In this document: positions 1 to 11,491 of the stretch, piece by piece | Position numbering within the stretch: position 1 is the stretch's first letter | How the letters are laid out: each line of letters begins with the position of its first letter | Origin: Earliella scabrosa | Taxonomy: Eukaryota; Basidiomycota; Agaricomycetes; Polyporales; Polyporaceae | NCBI GenBank assembly: GCA_022605405.1 | Contig: JABYQQ010000001.1 | Coordinates: 1,612,001-1,676,000 of the forward strand | Reading direction: 5' to 3' | Length of the DNA: 64,000 bases | Made by a program: the position numbers and the translations under genes | Notes under the pieces: generated by a model | What the model was told of the DNA's origin: nothing | Database searches by the model: none | Seen by the model: only the letters and a program-made list of their open reading frames with translations

Positions 1-712
1 TGGTCGATAGCTGCTGGATGAGGTCTGTGAATTCCTCCACGATCCTCGGACGATCGCGCGGGACTTCGATAGTCAGAGACTGTATGCATGATATTGCGAG
101 GCCCAGCAGGATCGTGGATATCTCCTCGATACCCTTCATCCAGGTGACGTAGACGTGCAGCGGAAGGTCGAGCGCTCGGCTTCGGATCTCCCTCAGGAGA
201 GGTGGCTCCTGTGGGATCGCTACCGTCGACCATAGGGTCGGTGTTGCTGCTGCGAGTTCGCGCCAGCGATGGCAGACCGTGCTGATCTCCAATATCACCT
301 TAGTCTCTATCATCGGGAACAGGTGAGGATGAGGTGGGGGAGGACAGCTCGGGAAGCGTTCTGGCACCATCCGGATGATCGCGGCCAGAAGCTCTCCTGG
401 TAGCCGGTTGATCGCCACTCTTGCGTTTTGTTCTCTTCGAACGAGAGAGGATCCACGCCGCAACAAGCTGTCCAGCGTCGCAAGCTGTAGACGAGGCTCA
501 GGTCAGAAGTTCTCCGGGGTGGCAAGCTATCGTACTCAACTCACTTCTTCGGAAGTACTCTGAGTGAGACTTGCCAGTGGTTGAATGTCAGCCGCATAGT
601 CCATCTACGAACGAGACTCTTGGACTCACAGTTCCGATGACGCCTTCCTAGGGCTGATCTGATCTAGTAACATCCGCAGAGCAGCCTCGAAGACTGCGCC
701 GGCGCCGTCCAT
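1..712 (-). CDS. F-box-like protein, 3' part outside the window
   Basis: Minus-strand gene cut by the left edge. A short first exon begins at the ATG at 712 and appears to end at a GTGAGT donor near 629. After one or more introns the frame reopens near 470 and runs to base 1. The second exon holds a classic basidiomycete F-box start (INRLPGELLAAII), followed by VCHRWRELAAATPTLWSTV, the helix pair typical of fungal F-box proteins with an LRR-like tail. Such proteins normally recruit substrates to SCF ubiquitin ligases through Skp1. The substrate cannot be inferred. The exact intron between the two exons is uncertain. It is not the same subfamily as the FPVEIW-type paralogs that follow in the window. 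Confidence 0.72.
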
Positions 713-992
713 GGTGAGTTCGCGACTTCGACGTGGAATCCCAGAACGATGGTGCTAGTAGGACTTCGAGAATGACAAACGCCTACAGAGGAGAAGGAAT
801 GCTGCTGGCGGTCGGAGGGAGAGAAGAGGTAGACCGTGTGAGCTGCGGTGATTGCCGTCTAAGTTCATGTTCACGTTGTGAGTCACGTAGGTTCAGTGAC
901 TGCCGCGACCCAAGAATAGCGCAACACGTTTCCAAAAGGTTCAGTGCTTCGCATAAGATAAAGGGGACAGTAGCACCGGGAGACACTCGCTC

Positions 993-2474
993 TTACGCCT
1001 CGTGCCACCTAAACCTATCGTACCTGCACCTCCGCCCAACCACACCTCCATCGTCCCCGCGAGTGAACGCATAGTGCCGCACGTCCTCCAGCTTGATCGC
1101 CGCACCCTCCGGCTCCCGCGGGCGCACTGTATCTTCTATCCGTGGCCGCTCGAAACGCTCGAGCGCAGGCCAGCTGTCAAACACGACCGAGTTGAAATCG
1201 ACCAGGCCATCGCGATACCACATGTTGCCCTCTTCGCTCGCAAAGTCGAGGTGCGCCTGCGACGGCTTCCAGACGAACGCGCGCAAACTCGGACACTCAG
1301 CTCGCCACAACTCCGGGTGGAAGCCCCGGTCGTCGCCCTCTCCGACCACGAGTGTGTCCTGCCAAGGTCTCAACAATCAGCGCACAGTCCAGACCCCGAC
1401 GGCTCGAACACAAGAACGACCGGGACCACATATACTCACATACATCCTCTCACTCTCGTCCAGCTCCAAATAGCGCAGCTTCGGGAGCCCGTGCCCGTGC
1501 CAATGCAGCGCCGCGGTCGGCCACAGCGCAGGCCGGTACGCCCTTGCGCGATCATCGAGCGACATCCGGAACGAGACGAGCTGCTGCCCAAGGAGGCGGA
1601 ACACGTTGCACGCGACCGTGCACGACGGCGCGCACTTGAGGCGGAGGTGCGTCAGCGCGCCGTGCGCGAACGCGCGGCAGTACCGGTACAGCTGGTCGCG
1701 CTGATGCGTGCGCAGCCCGTCGACGACGAGCGTGAGCGTGCGGAGCTCCGCGAGGGCCGAGAGCGGCAGGAGAGGCGTGGCGGGGGGCGGGGTCGGAATT
1801 GGGGTCGCGGTCGGGTTCTGGCCCAAGCGCTGGTGTCGGTGTTGAGCGTTGTATAGGACGGTCTCGAGGAACCACTTCCGTGCCTCTGCGCAGTGCACGC
1901 TGTCGAACGTCCGGTACGTCATGCGCAGCGCCTGCAACCTGAACGGCACGTCCTGGAACAGCCCTGCGTGGTCGACGCGCACGTGGAAATCGAGGAACGC
2001 GAGGCGCGGCATCGCGCGGAACGCGCGACACATCAGGTCGTGGTCCGCGCGCTCCTGCCAGGGGATGTGCAGGAAGAGCGTGCGGACGGCGGCGCCGCGC
2101 GCGGGGCGGCGGAGGAGGGAGGTGGCGAAGGCGTGGAATTGAGAGACGCGGTTGTTGATGTGCGCGCGGCGGTAGAGGGCCTCTTCGGCTGCGGGCTGGA
2201 GGGCTCTGCAGAGGCAGGTCGCGGCGACGAGTCCGGACAGAGCGGGATGGTCTTCGGGGTCGGTGTTCAGCAGACCGAAGACCACGAGCCACAGCTCGAC
2301 TGGGAGCCTGAGGTCCTGCCTCTTGACTCGGTGGGTCTGTGATATGACGACACCATGACCATTAGCAACTGATGCGCCTCGTAGCGGTAGGCGACTGTGA
2401 CTAACCATGTCGTCCTCGCGGAAACTTGCGTCCGAGGTACAGGTCATCAGTACGCGTTTGAATCTTGCCCACAT
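993..2474 (-). CDS. F-box-like protein, FPVEIW family copy 1
   Basis: First of six related genes in this window. The N-terminal part has the F-box-like segment LRLPVELWLVVFGLL, then CRALQPAAEEALYRRAHI. A middle region with leucine-rich strands ends in LPKLRYLELDESERMY. A GTGAGT intron near 1345-1435 separates this from a last exon with the family signature LRAFVWKP, ALERFERPRIED and a C-terminal FTRG region. The start is taken at 2474 because a TATA-like box lies at 2535-2541, which would place the in-frame ATG at 2555 upstream of transcription. A further intron of about 70 bases (GTTAGT to CACAG) may remove sequence just before the F-box. The function is probably SCF substrate recruitment, inferred from the F-box only. 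Confidence 0.75.
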
Positions 2475-3077
2475 GCTGCAGACTGCAGCCAGCCCGGGTG
2501 TGGTGGGATGTATGAGCATGCATAGCCCGCGCCGCCTTATACCCTCTCGATTCATGCGAAAGCGGTTTTAACACGCCACACCGCGACCGGTCCTCGAAGG
2601 GACTTTACGTCGTGATCTGGGCGCGCGCATCAGAGAAAGCGCGACCACAAGAGGTAAAACGGCTGCATACCCGCAAACATGGAAGCGCACACGAAAGCCG
2701 CGAAACATTCGTGTTCGGGCGTTGAGTGGCACGGCCGCTGATATCTATCTGGATGGGAAGGGCGCGTGAGCACGCGGCGAAGGGGTTGTGTTCGATGGAT
2801 AGGACGTACCGGGAAGTGCATCGAAGTTGGGAAGTTGACGACACACTGATCTCAATCGTGTCTTCGAGTGGTCTCCGAGTTGCACCATGAATTAGACTAA
2901 TGATCCATATATATTCGAGATGAGAGATAGAGGTAAGATGCTGATGATGAGAGTATACATCCAGAGTCGATCCGAGTCGTATGCAATCCAATCCAAGTGA
3001 GTCGTATATATGCAAGGAATTCCGAGTCGTCCAGATGAAGAGAAGCCACACAGACGCCAGCCACCCCAAGATAGACC
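2475..3077. other. Intergenic, no gene seen
   Basis: Apart from the TATA-like box, only AT-richer sequence with several copies of GAGTCG/CGAGTCGT around 2965-3035 is visible. It probably contains the 3' untranslated region of the coiled-coil gene to its right. No coding-like frame is supported. Confidence 0.5.
2535..2541 (-). promoter_or_regulatory. TATA-like box of F-box-like copy 1
   Basis: TATAAGG on the minus strand, about 60 bases upstream of the chosen start at 2474. It argues against the upstream in-frame ATG at 2555. Confidence 0.4.
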
Positions 3078-4689
3078 CTAGGACCACCATCCCCAGCGCG
3101 GCGAGCCAGTCACAGAAGCAGTCGAGTCCCAGCGAGGCAGCATCATCGGACCAGAACTAGGAGGAGTAGAGGTAGTCGGTGCGGCCGCGGCCATCTTGAC
3201 GGGTGTCTCCGGCATGAGGCTGCGAGTTCCCGGAGCTGAAGAGCTTGACCGCTTGGTTGGCGTGTCGGGACCAGCCTCGGAGGAGAGCTTCCTCGCAGGG
3301 GAGGTGAGAGGTCCCGGGGACCGAGCATTCAGCTTGAGGAACTCGACGACGCCCTCGAGGCCCTGGATGTACGTGTGTAGCTCCGCGACCCTCATGCTGT
3401 CCTCGGCGTCGCGCGCGGTGAGGACCTCCTTGAGTTGGGCAACCTCAGCGTCACGCACAGCGAAAGCCTCCTTGAGCTGCGCGATCTCGGCGTCACGCAC
3501 GGCAAGGGCCACCTTGAACTGCTCGATCTCTGCGTCGCGTTCCTTCAGCGTCTTGACAAGAGTGGCTTCATGGGCAGCGCGAGCCCCTTGGACAATCTGG
3601 CTGGAGGTCCGGAGGGCCCCAACCTCGACCTACGACCTGATAAGGGACAGTCTCGACCTAGCAGAATGTTACGTACCTCGAGCGCTCCGTTCGCCTCCCA
3701 TAGTTCGCTGTTGCTAACTCTGAGCCGATTCACCTCGTGCTGCGTGTTCTGAAGATCCCGCCTCGCGTTCTCAAGGTGGTCCTGCTATGAAGTCAGCTCA
3801 GCCGGCGGTCTGAGGGGAGTGGATACGCACCGCCAGAGCCTGCGACTCGTCCATCAGGTCCTGCATAGTTTCCTGCTTAGTCGCGAGCTGCCCCTCCAAC
3901 ATCATGATCTGCTCCCGGAGAAGCTTCGTCTCGGCCTGAGCCTTGCGCGTCTTCGCCACCTCCCGCGTCAGCCGCTCCTCCGCGGCCATCTTCTCGCCCT
4001 TCGCGGGAGTTAGAATGGGGATCGAGATAGAGGGATACAAGGATCAACGGACGTACCAGAAGCGCGTCCCGCCCGACGATCACGTCGTCCAACTCCGCCT
4101 GCAGCTCGTCGCAGTCGTCGACCAGGGTATCCTTCGAAGCTTGCAAGATGTCCTTCTCCGAGCGCAGGCGCGTGTTCTCTTCGACCAGACGCTTACATTC
4201 CTTGGCCGCGGCGTCCCGGGCGGCCGCAGACGCGTCTGCCTCTTTGGCGAGCTCGTTGTGGTCCGCTGCGCGCTGCCGGATGTCTGCCCGGAGGGCGACG
4301 GCGGTGTCCTCGAGGAACCAGATGCGGCTCCGGAGGCTGGTGTTGCTGCGCTCGAGCTCCTTAACCTTGAGGTGCAGTTGCGCGCGCTCCTTGTTGAGCA
4401 GACGGAGAGCCTCTGGGTCCACTCGGACGGAGTCGTCAACAGTAGACGGAGGGGGGCTGACCGGAGCGGGGACCTCTGGCTCGCAGCGAGACTTGAGGAA
4501 CCCAGACACAAAGAGGACAACGAGGGCAAGAAGACCGACGAAGCAGACGAGCTGCAGGGCAGAGGCGTAGATACCGAGCGGCAAGGTGATCAAGATGGCA
4601 AGCAGGACCAGGTCGAGATCCATGACGGCGAGAGGACAAGTCAAGCCGAAGAAGAGAGTGATGAAGGTGGTTATGTCGAAGGAGAACAT
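3078..4689 (-). CDS. Membrane-anchored coiled-coil protein
   Basis: Minus-strand gene of about four exons. The start ATG at 4689 follows a TATA box at 4764-4770. The first about 65 residues carry two hydrophobic segments (ITLFFGLTCPLAV; LQLVCFVGLLALVVLFVSGF). The rest is predominantly coiled coil rich in E, K, R, A and L (LLNKERAQLHLKVKELERSN; EERLTREVAKTRKAQAE; NRLRVSNSELWEAN). Near the C-terminus a 14-residue unit of the form AVRDAEIAQLKE is repeated three to four times. The last about 70 residues are S/T/P-rich and disordered-looking. It is probably an integral membrane protein with a long cytosolic coiled coil, for instance a tether or organiser. No specific family is recognised. Introns near 4045, 3790 and 3665 are approximate. 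Confidence 0.72.
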
Positions 4690-4763
4690 GATGAGAGAGT
4701 GAATAGTATGATGGTGGTATGAGTGCAAGTGAAGTGAGAGCTTTGGACCGTGGGGGGTAGGAG

Positions 4764-4770
4764 TTATATA
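4764..4770 (-). promoter_or_regulatory. TATA box of the coiled-coil gene
   Basis: TATATAA on the minus strand, 75 bases upstream of the ATG at 4689, at a usual distance for a fungal gene with a short leader. Confidence 0.55.
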
Positions 4771-6804
4771 GTCGAGGCGAGAGCGAGGCTGACGAGGGCT
4801 GACGACGTCGTAGTCTTGTCATCCCCATCCATCTCCATACGCAAGTCAATCTTGAAGCTGACAGTCCGTAACCAACACGGTGGCTGACCTTTCAAGCATA
4901 ATACGGGGCCCCCATCTGCCTGTATGCGTCGCGCAATTGGGACCGACGCAAGCCACACAATCCTCCCCCCTCCTTACCCCGCGAGTATTATTAGGCACGG
5001 CTGTTTGCTTCGAATCAAGATGATGATGCCGACGCAACATTCGTTATCCTGAGTGGGTGGATTTGGATTGAGACGCAAAGCCATCGACAGACTATGGGGG
5101 AAAGGGATAAGTTAGAGACCAAGAGAACGACCCTTGGCGATCGAGCGGAGTTGATGATCTTTTGTCGGCGCTCTGACTCCATGCTGTCGGAGTACCAACG
5201 GTGCTTGAAGCTTGAGAGGCGCCCTAAGGGAGAAAAGGATCAGCGGAGTTTAAAGCCAGGACGACGTTGATCAGCGGTGATCGCGCAGGAGGACCGAGGT
5301 TACGACGGAGCTTAAATTCCCATCACTGGGGATGAGCATAGCCCTGATGTCGTCTTCAACTGTAGCACGTCCAGACTCCACGGTCCTACAACACCCTTGC
5401 TGCTATAGGAGGTTCAATTGTCAAGGTTCAAACGTTCAACGCACCGTTTCACATGAGCTCCGCAGCCCGCTAAATTCGCTTAATATTGATCAGCAGCACT
5501 GAACTTCCTCGTTCCACGGCAGAATCTCTTGTTCTAACCTCATCCCCCGGTGGCATACGTATGATACCTATACTAGATTCTCCTCACATACTGGTAGCAA
5601 AGTTGTCGTTATAGCCGACATTGGAGTCGGAGTAAAACTAGTACTCAACTTCTGTCAATCTCGTAAGTATTATGTGCGTTTGCTTTTATGCTATGCTTGA
5701 TTCGACAGCTTACGTTGATATCTACGCGGCTACGTCAGGACGACCTTACTGGATTGTGCATTCGACACCAAGCTCCGACCACTACGCCCGAACCTGATCG
5801 ATGATTACCCTTCCCCTCAGTGGCACACGTTCGCAAAATCGCTTGGCAAGCACAATCGGCTACACAGTCTCAGTTTGGCTGCGTAGATTCAGAATTATCC
5901 GAGCAAGTCGCCTTTCGTTGCGCTGAAGATCTAAGATAGCTCCATTGTCGCTCACAGTCCATGCGTTGATGAGGAGGTGTCGGTAAGTAGTCGCGCCTTC
6001 TAACCGGGCGTAGATTGTGCCGTATACATAGCAAGGTGTAACTAGGGTTATACTTAGTCCTTGGAGGACGGAAGAACGGCTCATGCTCTCGGTCCGCCCA
6101 ATCACTTCCGTCGACGAGGCTATCTGTCAAGTTGAAGCGACGCGGCCAGCTACTCTCAGCCAGTGCTTGTGTATTGTATTACGTTTTACCATCCTCTCCG
6201 GTATTCGGACAGCCATACCGTTCACACGAAGTGGTGCCATCCATACGAACGTGAGTTCACACCTCGCTGCTACTAGGCGTAGTCCCGATCGACTCCGAGT
6301 CCGGACCCTCAGCGAGCCGTAGCCCTAGCCCAAGCTTCAGCTCCATTCCGCTTTCAGCCGTGTCCGCCATTGCAATCGCGCAAGAATCGACGCAGCACGA
6401 GACGAATGGCATAGGTCAGTCGCTACATCGAGAACAAAGACTCGCTCATCGCCTCTTGAAGGAGTACAAGGAAGCTGTGTGACCTCGGGCGCTCGAATGA
6501 GATCATTGCCAGCGCCCATGCCGCCGTCCGCCACGCGCCGAAGGTTTGATCTCCACCGCGTACTCATCCGCCGATCGAGTTCGAGTCTTGGCACGCTCAG
6601 GTGGCGCAGTTTGAGACACAGCCATGAACTTTAGACTTTCCCGAGGCAAAGTACTTAAACATCTCACGGCCAGCAGTTTATTCGACGTCCCCGACTTCGG
6701 TTACGCATTTCCTTCCATCACAGCTCCCCGTTCAACCCCTTTATATTCCTTCTCGAACCACGAGTTACGACCCCCATCTGTCTCTTTAATACAAGAACTA
6801 CAGG
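4771..6804. other. Long intergenic stretch, no supported gene
   Basis: About 2 kb separating divergently transcribed genes. Open frames here are short, overlap each other on both strands and show no recognisable protein pattern. A TTTATATT box near 6738-6746 probably serves the membrane-protein gene at 6805. I found no clear terminal inverted repeats. Confidence 0.5.
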
Positions 6805-7930
6805 ATGGCCTCCGCTTGTCTACCTTCTTCTGACCTGCGCACGTTTGCGCCGACCATCGTCCCCACGTTCCTCGAGGCGTTCTTCTTCGGAATCAGCGTA
6901 GTCGTCTACGGGATCGCAGTGCACACCACGACGGCGCACAAGCAGGCCCGGGCTGTACCTGTTCTTCAAGCAGCAAACACCCTGGCTCTCGCCCTCGCCT
7001 TCGTGGTACGTCTTTTCTTTGACAAGTTTGCCTGTCCCAACTGACAAGTCGTTTTGCACACAGCACGTCGCGCTCTCGCTGGCCCGCTGCTTCTCCGTCA
7101 GCTACAATGGCCGCGAAATGACCGACTTTGCCCTCTTCTTCGCCGACCAGTGGGAAGGTGTGCCCACAGGCGACAACGACTACGCCAGACTCGGGCTCTA
7201 TGTCACCCTCGCGTTGGTCGGCGACGTCCTCATGGTACGCGCTTTGCTCGCGATCGATCACGCTCTTGTCTCACTCGTATGCTGACAATCCCGGTGTCCA
7301 CAGGTGTATCGTCTTTTCGCCACATGGGCAGGGCACCCCCATCGTTGGGCAGTCCTCCTATTCCCCGTCCTGTCGGTCCTAGCTGACGCAGGTGAGTCGG
7401 TCCGCTTTCCTCGCCTCCCCGCACATGGCGCTGACCTTCGGCTCTGCACAGTCTCCGGCTACATGCTCTACGCGGCCACGTTCACGCTCGTCATATTCTG
7501 CTGGACGTCGTGGTTCACGATCACCCTGTCCTCCGGTACGGCGCGGTCGCTCTCATCCCCTCCCTCCCTCCATGCTGACCGAACTGTTCCATGAATAGCC
7601 CTCATCATCGGCCATCTCGCGAAGAGCCAGGCAGTCCCCCTGGTCTCGACGATCGCCTCGGCGGTCGCGTACTCGGTCGTCCTGCTCATCGCCGCCATCA
7701 CGAGCCTAACGGGCTCGAACGAGGTGTGGTCGGGCTACCTCGTCATCCTCCCGTCCCTCGTCGTGCGTACCGTCTATTTGGATCTCGCCGTATCTTCGAT
7801 GCTGACATCCCTCGCTCACTCTCATTGATAGGCCATCATGATCTCGGTCACCGTCATGCAGTTCGCGCGTGAGCGACGCCTGAAGGACTCGTTCGACGCT
7901 GCTTCGCTCCCCACGAAGAGCGCGAACTAG
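6805..7930 (+). CDS. Seven-segment integral membrane protein
   Basis: Six exons: 6805-7005, 7064-7234, 7304-7391, 7452-7535, 7599-7762 and 7832-7930. They join in frame to about 268 residues. Successive hydrophobic segments are readable, for example LEAFFFGISVVVYGIAV, ARLGLYVTLALVGDVLM, AVLLFPVLSVLADA, YMLYAATFTLVIFCW, AYSVVLLIAAITS and the final SGYLVILPSLV. Short polar loops and a short charged C-terminal tail complete it. The layout matches the large group of uncharacterised seven-helix proteins in Agaricomycetes (DUF6533-like hypotheticals) rather than a transporter or a known GPCR class. All introns are GT-AG, 48-69 bases, and all five donors fit GTRNGN. Ligand and function are unknown. 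Confidence 0.85.
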
Positions 7931-8335
7931 ATGCTGTCGTTCACGGCCGCTCACCTTATGACCTCACGATACTGGCCTTACACGCTGTTCATCTCGGATG
8001 GGACGCGCCGTAGCCCCGGACTTTTCCATACTCTATCATTCTCTGATGACTAGTACGACCTTCAAGGACATTGCTCTAATGCGAATAATTAAGTAACTAT
8101 CTACGCGGAGTGAGAGGATGCAGTGTGTGTGTCCGTCAGATGGTCCGAAAACAACTAAGAACTAAGACTGCGGGCAGTACAACGCCAATAGACACAGCGG
8201 GCATACAGTATCATACACATACATATCGCGCGCATTGACGCGGACCATAACTTACCGGGCGCATGGAACGAGGGAACATACAACAGTTGCCGCATTCGTT
8301 TCCTTCCCTCCTCCTCCTTCCTTCCCACCTGCGCA
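7931..8335. other. Intergenic between convergent genes
   Basis: Holds the 3' ends of the membrane-protein gene (plus strand) and F-box-like copy 2 (minus strand). No further gene is seen. Confidence 0.5.
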
Positions 8336-9794
8336 TCACGCCCTCCTCCACAAATCGTCATCGTACACAGCCGGGCTCGCAACGACACGCCCGAACCCGT
8401 TCCGCACATACGCCACATACGGTGCAGCCTCCGCGTCCTCCTCCCGCCCGTCCACCTCCTCGCGCTCGAGCCGCAGCCGCTCGAACCGCTCGAGCGTCGG
8501 CCACTCCATGAACAAAGCATCGGTGTAGTCGCGCATCGCCCACGCGTACCACGAGTCGCCCTCGGCGAGGGTGCGGTGGTACAGCGCGGGCCGCCACACG
8601 AACGTCGAGATGACCGGACACGCCGCGCGCCACGCGTTTACGTCGTCCATCGCCTGCTGCTCGCGCGTCTTGCCCTCCTCCGCGTCGTACTGCGTGGCAG
8701 GTCCCCAGTCCGTCAGCACATACACATAATGCAGGGGAAAAACTGGAAGAGAAGGAAGAGAGACTGACATAGTTCTGGAGCTCCTCGCAGAGCTCGAGGT
8801 GCTTGAGGCGCGGAAGGGCGACACCGTGCACGATCTGCGTCGGCCAGAGGTGCGGCGCGTCCGAGAGCGCGCTCGTGCTTCCCCACCCGGCGCGCCCGAG
8901 CGACGTGCGGAACGCGACGAGGTGCGGGCCGAGCGCGCGGAGGGCATCGCGTGGGATCGCGCGAGAGGGGACGAGGACGAGGTTGAGGTGCGTGATGTGG
9001 TACGCGCCGCAGTGGCGGAAGAGCGTCCGGCTGCCCTCCCAGCCTGAGCGCAGCGACGAAGGGCGGATGAGCGTGAGCGTGTGGAGGGGAGCGAGGACGG
9101 CGAGTGGGACGGGTGTGCGTGGGGATGCTGGGTCTGACGACGAGCTGCCGTGCTTTTCTTCTGTGGGGATCGAGTTGGGGGAGTCTGCGACCAATTCTGA
9201 GGCATCGTCCGGAGCCTGGTTGGGGTCGCTTTCGAGCTCGAGACTGGGTGCTGATGAGGGGTAGTGGTGTGCATGTCCATTCGCTTCCGAGTGGATCTGG
9301 AGGAACGCGTCCCAGTTCATGCGACACGTGTGCAGCCGGAATGGCGAGGGGATGAGGATAGAGTCGGGGCTGCCCAGCCCGGAGACGTGCAAGTCAACGA
9401 GGTTGACCAGCTTTTGGAAGAGACCCTTGACGATGTCGTCTTCGGGGCGCAAGTCGGGCATATACAGCCGCAGAGACTGCACGGCCAAGGCGCGCCAGGG
9501 CCCTTCGTTAATGGACGCTACGAAGGCGTAGAGCTGCGATACGCTCCGCGTCAGTGAGACGCGCCTGTAGAGCACGTTCTCGGCCTCGAGCTTGAACGAT
9601 GTGCATGTGTAGAGAATGGAGAGCATGTCCGCTGTGACGTGCTTGTTTGACTCGTCGCCGACCATGTCGAAGATGACCCTCCAGATTTCTATAGGAAAGA
9701 GAATCCCGCGACCAGCGACGGGCGCACTCTCCGAGTTGGGGCTCTGCAGCGAAGTCTGCACGTTCGGGGTTTGAGACACAGTTGGAGATGACAT
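8336..9794 (-). CDS. F-box-like protein, FPVEIW family copy 2
   Basis: Two coding exons (9794-8769 and 8689-8336) joined at a GTCAGT...GCAG intron. The ATG at 9794 begins about 35 disordered residues, then the F-box-like segment ILFPIEIWRVIFDMV and the YTCTSFKLEAENVLYRRVSL helix. Leucine-rich strands follow (LHTLTLIRPSSLRSG) and the exon closes with LPRLKHLELCEELQNY. The second exon has the family pattern ISTFVWRPALYH, TLERFERLRLE and a C-terminal YDDDLWRRA. The intron position, just after the LELxE strand, is the same as in copies 1, 4, 5 and 6. It is a probable SCF substrate receptor by analogy. Confidence 0.8.
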
Positions 9795-9979
9795 GCATGA
9801 TCACACTCACCTCGGACCGGGTCGACGTCACAGAACTGACCGAGCTAACGTACTCATCCTCCTGCTCGAGGGCGGCCTGAATGGTGCCAGACGACACGCA
9901 CGTCGCTAAACGGGCCAGTCTTGACCATACCCCCGTACGTAGCATGTCCGAGAAGGAGTGTGTTTAGAGAGAGAGGATA

Positions 9980-10258
9980 CTGTACCATTTCGACCCATTC
10001 TTCGTGTCACGCGTCCCAAGGGGGTCTGAAGGTGAATAATAAGAGGTCCGTCACGCGTCCCAAGGCCCTCTGAATGTCTTCGCCGCTAAGTGTCACGCGC
10101 GCTTATACGGCGCTTAACGCGTTTTGGCAGGGGGTGGCAAGCCACTGAAGAGAATGTTACGTTTTGTCCCATGGTCACAGGGAGGTCGCCGAGCATGAAT
10201 ATTCAGAATTTTGGTGTCACATGTCCCACCCCATGAATAATGGGTCGAAATGGTACAG
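9980..10258. mobile_element. Short TIR element (MITE), 279 bp
   Basis: The left end at 9980 begins CTGTACCATTTCGACCCATT. The reverse complement of the right end at 10258 begins with the same 20 bases, and 24 of the first 27 agree. Both ends abut TA (9978-9979 and 10259-10260), consistent with a Tc1/mariner-type target-site duplication. There is no coding frame. Inside are two direct copies of GTCACGCGTCCCAAG (near 10006 and 10050). It is probably a non-autonomous element mobilised by a mariner-like transposase elsewhere in the genome. Confidence 0.75.
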
Positions 10259-10895
10259 TACGTGCTGGTGGAAAAGAACGAACGGAAGAGACCAAGTTGA
10301 ATATCGCTTACAGCCTGGAAACCCGAGCACTCGGCAGGCTAGACCATTAAGCGCGTTCCCTGACACGGTCACGTACACCGCGACGCGCGACAGGCGCCCG
10401 CAACAACGAGTCGGGGCGCCGCCTTCCACAAGAGGTTAAGCATTTTGCATCGCTCGCACTGCGTCATATTCAACACATTGTGCCAGATGGGGGTCCGCGT
10501 GCCATGACAGGTTAGCATGTGGCTTGTGCGATGATTCAAGTTATTCCCATTGGTGGCGCGCCACTGTTCCACTTCAAGGGGGTCGGGTGACTGTGGGGCA
10601 ACAAACGATGGGTGAGTTGACCCACAAAGAATCCACGCATACTGTACAATCATTCAATGCGCCTTCTTAGCACGCTTCTAGGGCAGTGCGACACACTTCC
10701 TGACCCCAGAAGCGGGGTCGCTCGCTGGATAGCTCCTCCGCGATATCCACCGGGCGAGAGTCAGGTGCTCGATTGCGAAGACGCGACGGTCGATGTCATA
10801 ACGTTGGTGCACGACTCCGGCCAATCCCTCCTGGCACATAAAAAGCTCGGTTCTCTGGGGAGGGGACGTCAGAAACTCGTCATCCTTCCTTCACC
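10259..10895. other. Intergenic, probable promoter of the CsbD-like gene
   Basis: No coding frame is supported. A TATA-like CATAAAAAG lies near 10838, about 60 bases upstream of the ATG at 10896. Confidence 0.4.
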
Positions 10896-11283
10896 ATGTA
10901 CAGCGGACAGATCCACCCCGACAACAACCTCACGAAGCCGTGGAACCAGACCCCGCAATCACCGAGCGACAATAGCCAGGAGGCTCGTGAGTGTCAAGTC
11001 GTGCTACAATGTTCCACTGGCAAATGGTTCATTCCTTACGTGGTCTGTACACAGAGAGCAGTCCGGCTCCTCCCAAGTCTGCAGGCCAAACCGCTGGCCA
11101 GCAGCAGCAGAGGAAGGCTAGCATCAGCGATAAGGTTATCGGTATGTCGCTTCGTTCCTTACCCCCCGACCCTTCGGTGATATGGCCTTGTTCCGTATGG
11201 CAGGTACTGCCGAGGCATTGGCTGGAAAGGTGACGAAGAACCAGGGAATGATCGAGCGCGGACAGGCGCGCAAGGGGGCGTAG
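10896..11283 (+). CDS. Small CsbD-like protein
   Basis: Three exons (10896-10986, 11055-11141, 11204-11283) joined by GTGAGT and GTATGT introns encode about 85 residues. The C-terminal third (ISDKVIGTAEALAGKVTKNQ followed by GMIERGQARKG) has the G/A/K pattern of CsbD-like proteins, where short helices repeat around GKxxG and a late GxARKG. Fungal members are often annotated as mismatch or cruciform DNA-recognition proteins and as stress-induced small hydrophilic proteins. The N-terminal half is rich in S, P, Q and N. The assignment rests on this pattern only. It could instead be an unrelated small hydrophilic stress protein. Confidence 0.6.
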
Positions 11284-11491
11284 ACCTGGCGTGCTGGATT
11301 GCGACCAGAATGATGTACTTGTATGCAAGCGACCTATCAATCGACCTTTTCAGCATTTACCCGAGCTTGCTAGCAAGCAAACTTACACATGCAAGGTATG
11401 GATCTGTGAGTGAAGCATCGATGTAATCACGAGTCAGCACAGCGATGGGTGCAAAGAAGGACCCCGTACCTACATCTTCGAGAATCACTAC

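Noticed and set aside
1002..1856. 284-residue open frame on the plus strand
   Set aside because: It lies antisense to F-box-like copy 1, is composed of R/P/H-rich low-complexity sequence and is a GC-driven shadow.
3943..4722. 259-residue open frame on the plus strand
   Set aside because: Antisense to the coiled-coil gene. The minus-strand frame has membrane helices, heptads and a TATA box, while this one has no pattern.
10639..10665. Second copy of the MITE end (TACTGTACAATCATT)
   Set aside because: Only the first nine bases match the TIR of the 9980 element and no partner end is found.
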